Assembly (NCBI GenBank): GCA_018401705.1
Contig: JAGYKL010000013.1
Span: 41,510 to 105,509, forward strand
Source of the DNA: Bacteroidia bacterium
Lineage (GTDB): Bacteria > Bacteroidota > Bacteroidia > M30B66
DNA length: 64,000 nt
Reading direction: 5' to 3'
In this document: positions 55,827 through 64,000 of the stretch, in pieces
How positions within the stretch are numbered: the stretch's first letter is position 1
Layout: the number at the start of each line of letters is the position of its first letter
Notes under the pieces: generated by a model
Seen by the model: only the letters and a program-made list of their open reading frames with translations
Told to the model about the DNA's origin: nothing
Database searches by the model: none
Made by a program: the position numbers and the translations under genes

Positions 55827-58049
55827 TCATGTATTAAACCACCACACCAACTTTAAAACTAATGCTCTGTTTTTTGGGGCGAAATTGGTCGAAGCGTAAT
55901 TATCACTATAAACAATAAAGAAATCGCTCATTGGGCGGAATCTCCATTGCAAACGTGCATAAATGTTGACATTGTTATTTTGGGTGGCATATTGAGCAAT
56001 GGTGCTGAAGAAAAGCTGTCGCGAGAAGCTAATATCGGCCTGCGGCCCGATGAGATTTAGCGTAGTTCTGAGTTCTGATGGTTCTCCATTTGAATCAATT
56101 GCCGGCAGTACCAAATCATCGCCGGTGTAGTTGATGCTGAATGTTCCCCAAGGCTGCCAGCGATAACCTGCACTTAACTGCAAGCTTCTTTTTGTTCCGG
56201 TATAGAAACTGCCCTGACTTATGACAAAAGAGCTTGTAAAAAGTCGCCTTACATCTGATCTTCCGTAAATACTGATATCGTTATATGTATAATTTCCGGG
56301 ATTTAAGGGTGTGGCTCCGGTGTATGTGATATCAATAGGGTAGAGCAGGCGAGTGAAATAATTGCTTAGGTTAATGCCAAGCCTGGCTGTATTTTGAAAA
56401 TTTATTTCATTGGTGAAAACGTATACTCCTTCAGTTGTTTTAAAGAGTGAGTCAGCATACCAAGAGGCATAAATTCCGTTTGAGAAGTTATTAATGATCG
56501 AAGACTTTGGATACCAGCGCTTTACAATTTCAGGTTCAAGACGCCAATAGCTTTGGCGGAAAATTTCATTAGTTACGCTATTGAACTGTTCCTGACGAGG
56601 TACGAATCCCGCGCCTGCGCGATAATTATCACCAACATATTCGTGATTCCACATCAGGCTCCAGTTGGCATCGTCATATCGAAAAAATGAAGCATGTGCA
56701 TAATCATCCTTAGCTTGAACACCCTGCGAAAAGCTTTTGTGGAAGAAAGCTATTCCATTCCAGCGACCATTTCGACTTGCCAAGCGATAGTCTAATCCCG
56801 CAACGCGGTTAAAATTTGGGGATTGTGCATCATTCTCAGTAGTTTGTCGATTCACGAAAATCCCACCTATATATGAACGACCTTTAAGCTGACGCTGGAA
56901 GCAAAACACCGAAAAGTTCTCGGCATCAGCATTTAAGCTTGAATCCTGTGCTGTTTGCACATTAAGAACACCTATTCGCCAATTGCGGTCGACCTTTCCA
57001 CTTAAGCGAGCTCCAAACTGAATGGGAATACGGTTTCCATTTTCTAAGCCAATCTCTTCTAGAAAAGAAAGGCCTTATACTAAACCAAACTGAGCAAAGA
57101 GGTCACTATTCTCAAGAAAAAACCGCCTCTTCAGGAAAACAATGAAAAACGAGTTAGATTAGTAACCTGTCGGTCAACATCAGCTTGAGAAAGTCAGGGT
57201 TTACTGTTAAACCAAGCTGAGTGAGAGGAAGAAACGCCAATCTTGGCATCTCCACCAACATTTACGCGTGATTTTATTTGAATTTGTTTGTAATTCGGTT
57301 TGCTTCTGCCAGCTAGGAAGAATAATTATAAGTTTTTTCCACTTTCTGCGGAGGAGGTTTGGCTTAGTTGGCTTCGCCTGTAAAGGCCAGAGATACCGGA
57401 ATTAGTTACGCGGAACAAAGTTCCAAACACTTAGCTCATTTCGTTTTAAATCTTGACGGATGAAGTTCATCCTCCAATTGGTATTGCCAGGTGTGAATCG
57501 AATGCTATTGTACGGAATAGCAATTTCAGCAATCCATTTACCTTCAGACCTAGTAACGGCCGAAAACCATTTATTATCCCATTCTGCACTGGCGCCAAAA
57601 GTACCGCCATTAGCTATAAGTGCTTCGTATTGTGCATTAAGTGGATTAACTCCAAACACAAATCCATTATTGTTGTCGTTAAAAGGATCAATCACAACTC
57701 TAAAAGCATCACTTAAAGTTGGATCAAAATCTCTGCGTAGCGACCTTATTACATAATCACCTTCAATGTTATCGTAGCATACAGCTGCGATATGAATATG
57801 CAAATTATCATAAACCACTCTGACTTCTGTTTTTGAAACAGCAAGGGATGTGTCGAATGGGAATTGCTGATAGAAATTAGTGAGAACTTCTGCATTTTGC
57901 CAAGCTGCCTCGTCAAGAACGCCATCGGTTGTTATGACAACTTCGGATTTATTTAAATTAAAGCTTTTAGCTTGAGGGGTAAAAGAATTCTGACTAAAGG
58001 CAGCAGTACAAAAGAAAAAAGCTAGTAAAAATGCCTTAGCGGCCTTCAT
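55827..58049 (-). pseudogene. DUF5916 outer-membrane protein with N-terminal carbohydrate-binding-like domain, many frameshifts
   Basis: The N-terminal frame from ATG 58049 (MKAAKAFLLAFFFCTAAFSQ) holds a family-9-like CBM domain (DGVLDEAAWQNAEVLTNFYQ, LSDAFRVVIDPFNDNNNGFV) up to 57402. The C-terminal frame (to 55827) is an intact DUF5916 beta-barrel (FNRVAGLDYRLASRNGRWNG). Between 57402 and ~56990 the protein can still be followed through at least six frame changes (NSGISGLYRR, VNVGGDAKIGV, SQADVDRQVTNLTR, ENSDLFAQFG). So the gene is intact in content but broken by dense single-base indels in ~400 bp. Overlaps the upstream gene by 14 bp. Confidence 0.85.
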
Positions 58050-59142
58050 AAGTGTAAATCTCCAATTTAGCAGGACATTCGCCTTCGGCAAACGAACAGA
58101 TATAACGTTCAAGTTGTTCGTAAACTCGTTTTTCACTGTACGGAGAGACCTTTAAAGCATCAACCGACCAATATGTTGTTTCTATGTATGGATCTCCGTC
58201 GAAAGGTCTGTAGATATAGCGTTTAACGCCGTCAGGAAGACGCTCCACAAGCTCTTCGGTTACATAAATTTTTGCGTATAAAGCTTTACCTGAATAGATA
58301 TTAAAGCTTTGCATTTTATCGTATAAACCAGCAAATGATAATAAAGGAAGCACGGCGAAGAATAGCAATGAAACCTGATGATATCTAAAGCTTTTGGACC
58401 AAAAAATTGACTTGTAATCATTTTCTGTTTTGTAAAACAGGCTGTAGCAAAAGAATGCCATTGCAGCATTGTAAGGCAGAATAGCGTGATTCCAATCGTT
58501 ACCTAATGGACTTAATGCATAGAAATAGAACACATTTACACCAATTGCGAGGTACATTGCGTATAGTCGTGACTTTTGAAAAAGCAATCCTATCCCAGCT
58601 CCGATGCTTAGAAAAGGAAAGATGTATCCACCACCTAAAATATAAGGTTCAATTTTAGCGGGGAATTTATCCGCCAAAGGCGCAATCATCCAAGGGAAAA
58701 TTTGCTCAATGAAAACCCCATTCAACTCCTGAATCCCGCTGAATATGAGGAAGACAACAATGAGCATCTGAAAAGTCTTAAGCAATTCTTCATTGTATTT
58801 CGGATAGAAAAATAAGCCCGAAACCATTAGTAAATACTGCACATTATAGGGCTGCCAGCGCATTTGATCTCCAGCCATTAAAAACGCTAATAGCGCCACT
58901 AGGGCAATTTTAGTATTCCGATTTTCGAGATACATAATTTGATAAATCCCCAAGACAATTAATACGCTGTAAAACAAATAGTCAATTGGAGAAGGCAAAG
59001 AAGGAATTCCGTCTATTATTGGTACCACAGGAAAATTCCTATCGGTCATCCACACTTTATTCGAAAGAAGCCATGTTCCTAACATTGCCATCAGAAGTAT
59101 TCTGAAGGTCCACTGCAGCCTGCTGTGAATTGAATCGATCAT
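58036..59142 (-). CDS. Multi-pass membrane protein, function unknown
   Basis: 368 residues from ATG 59142 (MIDSIHSRLQWTFRILLMAM); the ATG-like start at 59169 lies upstream of the promoter box at 59158-59165 and is rejected. About eight to ten hydrophobic helices up to ~290, then a hydrophilic C-terminal domain of ~80 residues (VTEELVERLPDGVKRYIYRP ... KLEIYTYEGR). I do not recognise a named family with certainty; the overall look recalls DoxX/HTTM-like proteins. The DUF5916 gene starts within its last codons, so the two are in one operon. Confidence 0.75.
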   Translation of the reverse strand: MIDSIHSRLQWTFRILLMAMLGTWLLSNKVWMTDRNFPVVPIIDGIPSLPSPIDYLFYSVLIVLGIYQIMYLENRNTKIALVALLAFLMAGDQMRWQPYNVQYLLMVSGLFFYPKYNEELLKTFQMLIVVFLIFSGIQELNGVFIEQIFPWMIAPLADKFPAKIEPYILGGGYIFPFLSIGAGIGLLFQKSRLYAMYLAIGVNVFYFYALSPLGNDWNHAILPYNAAMAFFCYSLFYKTENDYKSIFWSKSFRYHQVSLLFFAVLPLLSFAGLYDKMQSFNIYSGKALYAKIYVTEELVERLPDGVKRYIYRPFDGDPYIETTYWSVDALKVSPYSEKRVYEQLERYICSFAEGECPAKLEIYTYEGR

Positions 59143-59157
59143 AACGATGGTTTGCGG

Positions 59158-59165
59158 CAAATTTA
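59158..59165 (-). promoter_or_regulatory. -7 box for the membrane protein gene; decides its start
   Basis: TAAATTTG on the minus strand, 15 nt upstream of ATG 59142. A start at 59169 would sit at or before this box and would not be transcribed from it. Confidence 0.5.
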
Positions 59166-59205
59166 ACATTATAAGCAGAAATATCAGGTCTCAGCTTAAC
59201 AGAGA

Positions 59206-59213
59206 TATATTTG
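59206..59213 (+). promoter_or_regulatory. -7 box 4 nt before the mqnB start
   Basis: TATATTTG, then CAAC, then ATG at 59218. A leaderless or almost leaderless mRNA is expected. It is divergent to the box at 59158-59165, so both promoters share ~40 bp. Confidence 0.55.
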
Positions 59214-59217
59214 CAAC

Positions 59218-59883
59218 ATGAAAATTTTACTTTGTGCGGCAACCAAAAATGAGTTAAGTGCTACTATTGAGCACTTTAACCTGAAAGAACATATGTATTC
59301 TTCAAGGCAAAATTTTGAAATAAAATATAAAGTTACCGACCCCGGCATACTAAATACCGCTTTTCATCTTCAAGCAGAAATACATAATGAACGTCCCGAT
59401 TTAATCGTTAATGCAGGAATTGCAGGTGCCATTGATGCTCGCTTAAAACTGAACGAAGTAGTGAATGTTATTTCTGAAAGTCTTGGCGATTTTGGAGCAG
59501 AAGACGGAGAAGAGTTTCTTAACGCTTCAGAATTAGGATTGATGAATATTGATGATTTCCCTTTTTCAAAGGGGATGATTTCGGTTTCTTCAAACAAGCC
59601 TTTCCCTGCCATGTATAATCTAAAATCATGTCACGGTACTACTGTTCAAAAGGTTCATGGAAACGCCCGCTCAATTGAAAATTTGCGAAAGACTTTTCCA
59701 TTAGCTCAAATCGAAAGTATGGAAGGTGCTGCCGTCTTTTATGTTTGTAGACAAAACGATATTTCCGTTGCACAAATTAGAAGTATTTCAAACTATGTAG
59801 AAAGGCGCAATAGGAGCGCATGGCAGATACCTTCGGCAATTAGTTCTTTGAACGATTTTCTTATTAAGATGTTTTCTTCTTGA
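59218..59883 (+). CDS. mqnB: Futalosine hydrolase (MqnB)
   Basis: 221 residues with the fold of the MTA/SAH nucleosidase group. KILLCAATKNELSATIEHFN at the start, GIAGAIDARLKLNEVVNVIS near the phosphate/ribose site, and the family signature ESMEGAAVFYVC (catalytic Glu-Met-Glu region). In the futalosine menaquinone pathway it cleaves futalosine to dehypoxanthine futalosine and hypoxanthine. No other mqn genes are in the window. It is followed 17 bp later by the PIG-L gene and may be co-transcribed. Confidence 0.87.
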   Translation: MKILLCAATKNELSATIEHFNLKEHMYSSRQNFEIKYKVTDPGILNTAFHLQAEIHNERPDLIVNAGIAGAIDARLKLNEVVNVISESLGDFGAEDGEEFLNASELGLMNIDDFPFSKGMISVSSNKPFPAMYNLKSCHGTTVQKVHGNARSIENLRKTFPLAQIESMEGAAVFYVCRQNDISVAQIRSISNYVERRNRSAWQIPSAISSLNDFLIKMFSS

Positions 59884-59900
59884 ATTTATAACTTGCCGGC

Positions 59901-62459
59901 ATGAAATACCCAATCCTTTATTCTATTGCTTTTGTTTTTCTTCAAATTTTAAGTGCATCCGCCCAACCGGGCGAAATCTTGCAAAAGATGCAACAGTTTA
60001 ATACTGTAGCAAATGTGCTTTACATAGCTGCACATCCCGATGATGAAAATACTCGTCTAATCTCATATCTGGTTAATTCACGGCATTATCGCACCGCTTA
60101 TTTATCGATGACACGAGGCGATGGTGGACAAAATCTCATTGGCAATGAGCAAACCGAAGAACTTGGTTTAATTAGAACTCAAGAGTTATTGGCTGCCCGA
60201 GGGCAGGATGGAGGTGAGCAATATTTTACACGTGCATTTGACTTTGGCTATTCTAAAAATCCCGAAGAAACCTTTGCTATTTGGAATGCTCAAGAAGTTG
60301 ACTCGAACTCAGAATCATATGTTAAGGTTAAGTCTATCGTTGAAAATAAAGCTCAAACTCAGCCAATTTTGGCCGATGTGGTTTGGGTGATTCGTAATTT
60401 TAGGCCTGACATTATTGTTACTCGTTTTCCCACAACAGGTGAAGGAGGTCATGGCCATCATACAGCTTCTGCAATGTTAGCACTCGAGGCCTTTGAGCTT
60501 GCGGCAGATCCTAATGCATTTCCAAACCAACTTCAATACGTGCAGCCTTGGAAAACCAAGCGTATATTTTGGAATAATTTCATGAGGTGGCGCGATCCAG
60601 AGGCTGATATGTCAGGCGCTTTAGCTTTAGAAATCAACGATTATCTGCCTGAATTAGGTAAGTCAATTGGAGAAATTGCAGCTTACAGCAGAAGTGCACA
60701 TAGAAGTCAGGGTTTTGGCTCTAAGCCTCAATACGACAATCTTACCGAATACTTTAGCTTAATGGCTGGTGATGAAGCTAAAACCGACATTATGGAAGGT
60801 GTTGTAAGCGACTGGTCGAGAATTCCAGGAGGAAACGGTTTACAAGTTGGCATGCAAAAAGCTATCAAGGAGTTTGAAAACTTAGCTCCTGAAAAATCTA
60901 TTCCTCTATTAACTAAACTAAAAGTGGAGCTGGATGCTTTGCCTGATTTTCCTGAGAAAAAGTATAAGCAAAACCAGCTTACTGAAATTATTTTGGCTTG
61001 CGCCGGAATGCACATCGAGTTTAATGCTGAAAAATCGGAAGCTAATCCAGGCTCAAAAATTAATACCGACCTAGAAATAACCTTAAGAGCTAATGTGCCA
61101 AATGTAAGTCTAACTGCTGTTATTATGAGCGGTTCAACTGAAACCAGTGATTCGGCAGTTGATGAAATAAAACAAGGAACTCAACTAAAAAGGAAATACG
61201 AAATTTCATTGCCTGAGAATGCATCATTTACAAATCCCTATTGGCTTGAAAAGCCTCATTTGTTGGGTAGATTTGATGTAGACAATCAGTTGGAAATAGG
61301 TCAGGCTGATGTTACAGATGCTATATCAGCGAATGTTCGTTTTATAATTAATGAGACGCCTGTTCAAGTAAAACTTCCTTTGCGTTATCGTTGGGTAGAT
61401 CCTTCTCGAGGTCAATTAACAAAGCCTTTTGTGATTGTGCCACAAACGCAAGCTCGCATTTCTCCTGAATTATCAGTTTTGAGTGGAACTGATGAAAAAG
61501 TTATTCGGGTTGATTTGCAGGGTGCTAATTTAAAAGGAGCTAAAATCTCCCTTGATGTGCCAACGTCAATTTTTCAAGTGGAGCCGGCTGAATTTATAAT
61601 TGATGAAGACAAACCTCTGCATTCAATAAACTTTAAGGTTAAGGTATCTAATAATAGAATGTTCAAGCCTGATAAGGCTTGGGATGTGAACGTAATGCTT
61701 GAAAAAGATGGTAAAAGAGATAAGATTAAGTCGCTAACATCAATCAAATATGAACATATTCCTGAGCAAACCTGGATAAAAGAGGCTTCGGTGAAATTGG
61801 TGCATTTGAATTTGGTTAAAAGCGGTAATCAAATAGCCTATTTAGAAGGAGCAGGCGATAAAGTAGATGAGTGTTTAGCAAATGCTGGATACCAGGTTCA
61901 CATGCTAAATGATGATGAGATAAGATTGTCTTTTCTGCAAGAATTTGACGCTGTTGTAGTAGGTATTCGCGCGTTTAATACGCGCGAGGATATGGAGTTT
62001 GTAATGCCGGTTCTTCTAAAGTATGTTGAAGAAGGAGGAAATGTGATAGTTCAGTACAACACCAAAAATTGGATTTCTGATGTAGCCATTGAACCGGGAC
62101 CATATCCTATAACTATTTCAAGAGATCGAGTTACTGATGAAAAAGCAATAATGACAATGCTTAATCCGAAGCATCCTGTGATGACAAGTCCAAACTTAAT
62201 TACTGAAAAGGATTTTGATGGCTGGATTCAGGAAAGAGGCTTGTATTTTCCTGATAAATGGTCAGAAAAATACGAAGCTCTGTTGGCCTGTGCCGATCCG
62301 AAAGAAAAGGAATGCCAGGGAATTTTGCTTGCCACAGAATACGGAAAAGGCAAATTCATGTATACAGGATTGTCATTTTTTAGAGAGCTACCTGCAGGAG
62401 TTCCTGGCGCGTATCGCTTATTTGCAAATATGATAGCCTGGGGAAATGAAGCAGAATAA
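59901..62459 (+). CDS. PIG-L/LmbE deacetylase with C-terminal glutamine-amidotransferase-like domain, exported
   Basis: 852 residues with signal peptide (YPILYSIAFVFLQILSASAQ). The N-terminal PIG-L domain carries the zinc motif YIAAHPDDENTRLISYLV and later TTGEGGHGHHTASAMLAL (His ligands). The middle part is beta-rich (NPYWLEKPHLLGRFDV and on). The C-terminus (~640-852) looks like a ThuA/GATase-like fold (EFDAVVVGIRAFNTREDMEF, EEGGNVIVQYNTKNWISD). PIG-L enzymes deacetylate N-acetylglucosamine-type sugars, so this may process imported or cell-wall amino sugars. Overlaps the next, small gene by 14 bp. Confidence 0.9.
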   Translation: MKYPILYSIAFVFLQILSASAQPGEILQKMQQFNTVANVLYIAAHPDDENTRLISYLVNSRHYRTAYLSMTRGDGGQNLIGNEQTEELGLIRTQELLAARGQDGGEQYFTRAFDFGYSKNPEETFAIWNAQEVDSNSESYVKVKSIVENKAQTQPILADVVWVIRNFRPDIIVTRFPTTGEGGHGHHTASAMLALEAFELAADPNAFPNQLQYVQPWKTKRIFWNNFMRWRDPEADMSGALALEINDYLPELGKSIGEIAAYSRSAHRSQGFGSKPQYDNLTEYFSLMAGDEAKTDIMEGVVSDWSRIPGGNGLQVGMQKAIKEFENLAPEKSIPLLTKLKVELDALPDFPEKKYKQNQLTEIILACAGMHIEFNAEKSEANPGSKINTDLEITLRANVPNVSLTAVIMSGSTETSDSAVDEIKQGTQLKRKYEISLPENASFTNPYWLEKPHLLGRFDVDNQLEIGQADVTDAISANVRFIINETPVQVKLPLRYRWVDPSRGQLTKPFVIVPQTQARISPELSVLSGTDEKVIRVDLQGANLKGAKISLDVPTSIFQVEPAEFIIDEDKPLHSINFKVKVSNNRMFKPDKAWDVNVMLEKDGKRDKIKSLTSIKYEHIPEQTWIKEASVKLVHLNLVKSGNQIAYLEGAGDKVDECLANAGYQVHMLNDDEIRLSFLQEFDAVVVGIRAFNTREDMEFVMPVLLKYVEEGGNVIVQYNTKNWISDVAIEPGPYPITISRDRVTDEKAIMTMLNPKHPVMTSPNLITEKDFDGWIQERGLYFPDKWSEKYEALLACADPKEKECQGILLATEYGKGKFMYTGLSFFRELPAGVPGAYRLFANMIAWGNEAE

Positions 62460-62571
62460 CGAAGAACGTCCGCCATTAGGCTTAAGCTGGAATGCTGTTT
62501 ACTTTATAGTTCTTCTGGCATTGGTGCTCCAGATTATATTCTTTTACTTTTTTACTGAAACATTTTCATGA
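62446..62571 (+). CDS. 41-aa single-pass membrane microprotein coupled to the SSS symporter
   Basis: A small gene MKQNNEERPPLGLSWNAVYF..., 41 residues with a hydrophilic N-terminus (MKQNNEERPPLGLSWN) and one hydrophobic helix (AVYFIVLLALVLQIIFFYFF). The ATG lies inside the end of the PIG-L gene (14-bp overlap), and the stop overlaps the symporter ATG in the form ATGA. Such coupling argues that it is a real gene translated with its neighbours. Too short for the usual gene cut-offs. Possibly a small subunit or assembly factor of the transporter (inference). Confidence 0.75.
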   Translation: MKQNNEERPPLGLSWNAVYFIVLLALVLQIIFFYFFTETFS

Positions 62572-64000
62572 GTATAATTGACTGGCTTGTCTTAGGGTTT
62601 ACGCTTCTTTCAATCATAGCTTATGGATTGTACAGAAGCAAAGCTTCGAAAGATTTAGATGGGTATTTTAGAAGTAACCGTTCAATGCCCTGGTACTTGG
62701 TTTTGCTTAGCATTATGGGCACACAAGCCAGTGCAATTACCTTTTTATCTGCACCCGGACAAGCTTATACCGACGGGATGCGCTTTGTGCAATATTATTT
62801 CGGATTGCCCTTGGCAATGATTGTGATTAGTGTAGTTTTTGTTCCCGTTTTTAGCAGACTTAATGTTTATACAGCTTATGAATTTCTTGAAAACAGATTT
62901 GATTTAAGAGCAAGGACATTAACTTCATTCTTATTTCTTATTTCCCGTGGCTTATCCACGGGAATATCCATTTTTGCACCTTCAATTATTCTTGCTTCTC
63001 TCTTTGGATGGAATATATATTTCACCAATATCGTAATGGGTGGATTTTTGATTATTTACACCGTTAGCGGTGGAGCCAGGGCTGTTGCTTACACCCAGCA
63101 ATTACAGTTTATTATCATTTTCGTAGGTTTATTCTTAGCAGGTTATCTTGTTGTAAACATGCTGCCCGAAAGTGTCGGCTTTTCTGATGCTTTGCATGTG
63201 AGTGGTAAACTTGGAAAGTTAAATGTATTTACCGATGGATTTTTAGAAAACGGAAAATTCGATTGGTCTGATAAATACAATATCTGGAGCGGATTAATCG
63301 GAGGCTTTTTTCTTGCTTTATCGTACTTCGGTACCGACCAAAGTCAGGTAGGAAGATACCTTACTGCAAAATCGATGAAGCAGAGCAGGGTAGGACTTTT
63401 AATGAATGGTTTGGTGAAAGTGCCCATGCAGTTTTTAATATTATTAATAGGAGCTTTGGTTTTTAGCTTTTATCAATTTTACCATGCTCCTGTGTTCTTT
63501 AATGATAATGAACTTGCTAAGCTTCGTAACTCAGAAGTTTATGCAGATTCAATTAAACAGGCCGAAGCTGATTATTTAGTTATTGGAGATAAAAAGACTC
63601 TTGCTGTAGAATCTTTTACCGCTGCGCGGGGAAGTGAAAATGAGCCAAGCACTACAGCTGAGCTGCTGAGCATAAATGATCAGGGAAATGCAATTCGAAA
63701 TAAAGTCAAATCGTGGATTGCATCTGATGAAATTAAAGGCGATTCAAATGATGCAAATTATATTTTTCTACGATTTGTAATTGATTTTCTTCCGAAAGGC
63801 TTAGTTGGATTGCTCATTGCAATAATTTTTATTGCAGCCTGGGGCTCTATTGCTGCAGCATTAAATTCACTGGCAAGTTCAACGGTAATTGATATTCATA
63901 AGCGATTATTTCCAAAAAGCATATCTGAAGAAAACGAATATCGTTGGTCGCGCCGTTATACCTTATTTTGGGGACTTTTCTGCATTTTAATTGCCTGCTT
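62568..64000 (+). CDS. Sodium:solute symporter (SSS family), 3' end outside window
   Basis: 477 residues visible, starting MSIIDWLVLGFTLLSIIAYG. Multiple TM helices; early RSNRSMPWYLVLLSIMGTQASAITFLS matches the SSS first helices with the substrate/Na-binding region, and YFGTDQSQVGRYLTAKSMKQ is the conserved SSF motif (GTDQxxVqR). A long soluble loop interrupts the later helices (ADYLVIGDKKTLAVES ... WIASDEI). It imports a sugar, amino acid or amino sugar with sodium. With the PIG-L deacetylase it forms a possible uptake-and-deacetylation unit (inference). Confidence 0.9.
   Translation, partial: MSIIDWLVLGFTLLSIIAYGLYRSKASKDLDGYFRSNRSMPWYLVLLSIMGTQASAITFLSAPGQAYTDGMRFVQYYFGLPLAMIVISVVFVPVFSRLNVYTAYEFLENRFDLRARTLTSFLFLISRGLSTGISIFAPSIILASLFGWNIYFTNIVMGGFLIIYTVSGGARAVAYTQQLQFIIIFVGLFLAGYLVVNMLPESVGFSDALHVSGKLGKLNVFTDGFLENGKFDWSDKYNIWSGLIGGFFLALSYFGTDQSQVGRYLTAKSMKQSRVGLLMNGLVKVPMQFLILLIGALVFSFYQFYHAPVFFNDNELAKLRNSEVYADSIKQAEADYLVIGDKKTLAVESFTAARGSENEPSTTAELLSINDQGNAIRNKVKSWIASDEIKGDSNDANYIFLRFVIDFLPKGLVGLLIAIIFIAAWGSIAAALNSLASSTVIDIHKRLFPKSISEENEYRWSRRYTLFWGLFCILIAC

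Noticed and set aside
1..64000. tRNA, rRNA, CRISPR array, IS element or prophage
   Set aside because: No tRNA-like T-loop/acceptor pairs, no repeat-spacer pattern, no transposase or phage structural gene was found when reading the window; a tRNAscan and CRISPR search would be decisive.

Overview
This window is a chromosomal segment from an A+T-rich member of the Bacteroidota. Evidence includes a type IX secretion (T9SS) C-terminal sorting domain, a SusC/FecA-style TonB-dependent receptor with a carboxypeptidase-regulatory plug, Bacteroidota-type families (DUF3276, DUF3127, DUF5916, bifunctional nuclease with a UVR motif), and promoters of the TAnnTTTG (-7) type instead of sigma70 boxes. A marine Flavobacteriales or Cryomorphaceae-like organism is my best guess, but Cytophagales cannot be excluded; the futalosine hydrolase suggests the futalosine route to menaquinone. 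No rRNA, tRNA, CRISPR array, IS element or prophage was seen.

Layout. 0-2 kb: 5' part of a large cell-surface VWA protein with five 81-bp tandem repeats, preceded by a 750-bp intergenic region full of hairpins. 2.7-7 kb: dnaB with an exported companion gene, and an MFS exporter. 7-15 kb: small secreted proteins, an M28 peptidase/TolB-like pair, a CPBP protease, a TonB receptor and its upstream partner. 15-22.4 kb: mostly single enzymes (YdcF-like, UPF0173 hydrolase, FMN reductase, DoxX, DUF3276, flavin reductase, ketoacyl synthase) and a phasin-UbiB pair. 22.5-30 kb: a CrtA-like pseudogene, a DUF1223 protein, a VOC/DUF3820 pair divergent from a WYL regulator, a composite DUF2779 nuclease, YdeI, and a broken MscS channel. 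30-35 kb: a dicarboxylate symporter, a long PLP enzyme, a lipoprotein and a gene-poor stretch. 35.5-45.3 kb: mnmE, an etfB-etfA-bifunctional nuclease operon and a frameshifted alpha-2-macroglobulin. 45.4-51.4 kb: a DUF3127 protein with an SSB-like tail, DUF2461, a membrane-bound FHA/VWA pair, a CPBP protease, an epimerase and RlpA. 51.5-58 kb: an LRR protein, a heavily lesioned EF-hand-like gene, a nuclease, a RibD-like reductase and a DUF5916 pseudogene. 58-64 kb: a membrane protein divergent from mqnB, then a translationally coupled trio: PIG-L deacetylase, a 41-aa membrane microprotein and an SSS sodium symporter running off the end.

Three patterns cut across the window. First, a -7 box lies only 3-10 nt before the start codon of several genes, suggesting leaderless or nearly leaderless mRNAs. 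Second, seven loci have coherent protein families broken by single-base indels or stops, and an eighth (the LRR gene) looks internally frameshifted without losing its open frame. Many lesions are at T/A homopolymers and several are tightly clustered, so local sequence error must be separated from real decay. Third, intergenic heptamer arrays of related sequence occur at two or three places.
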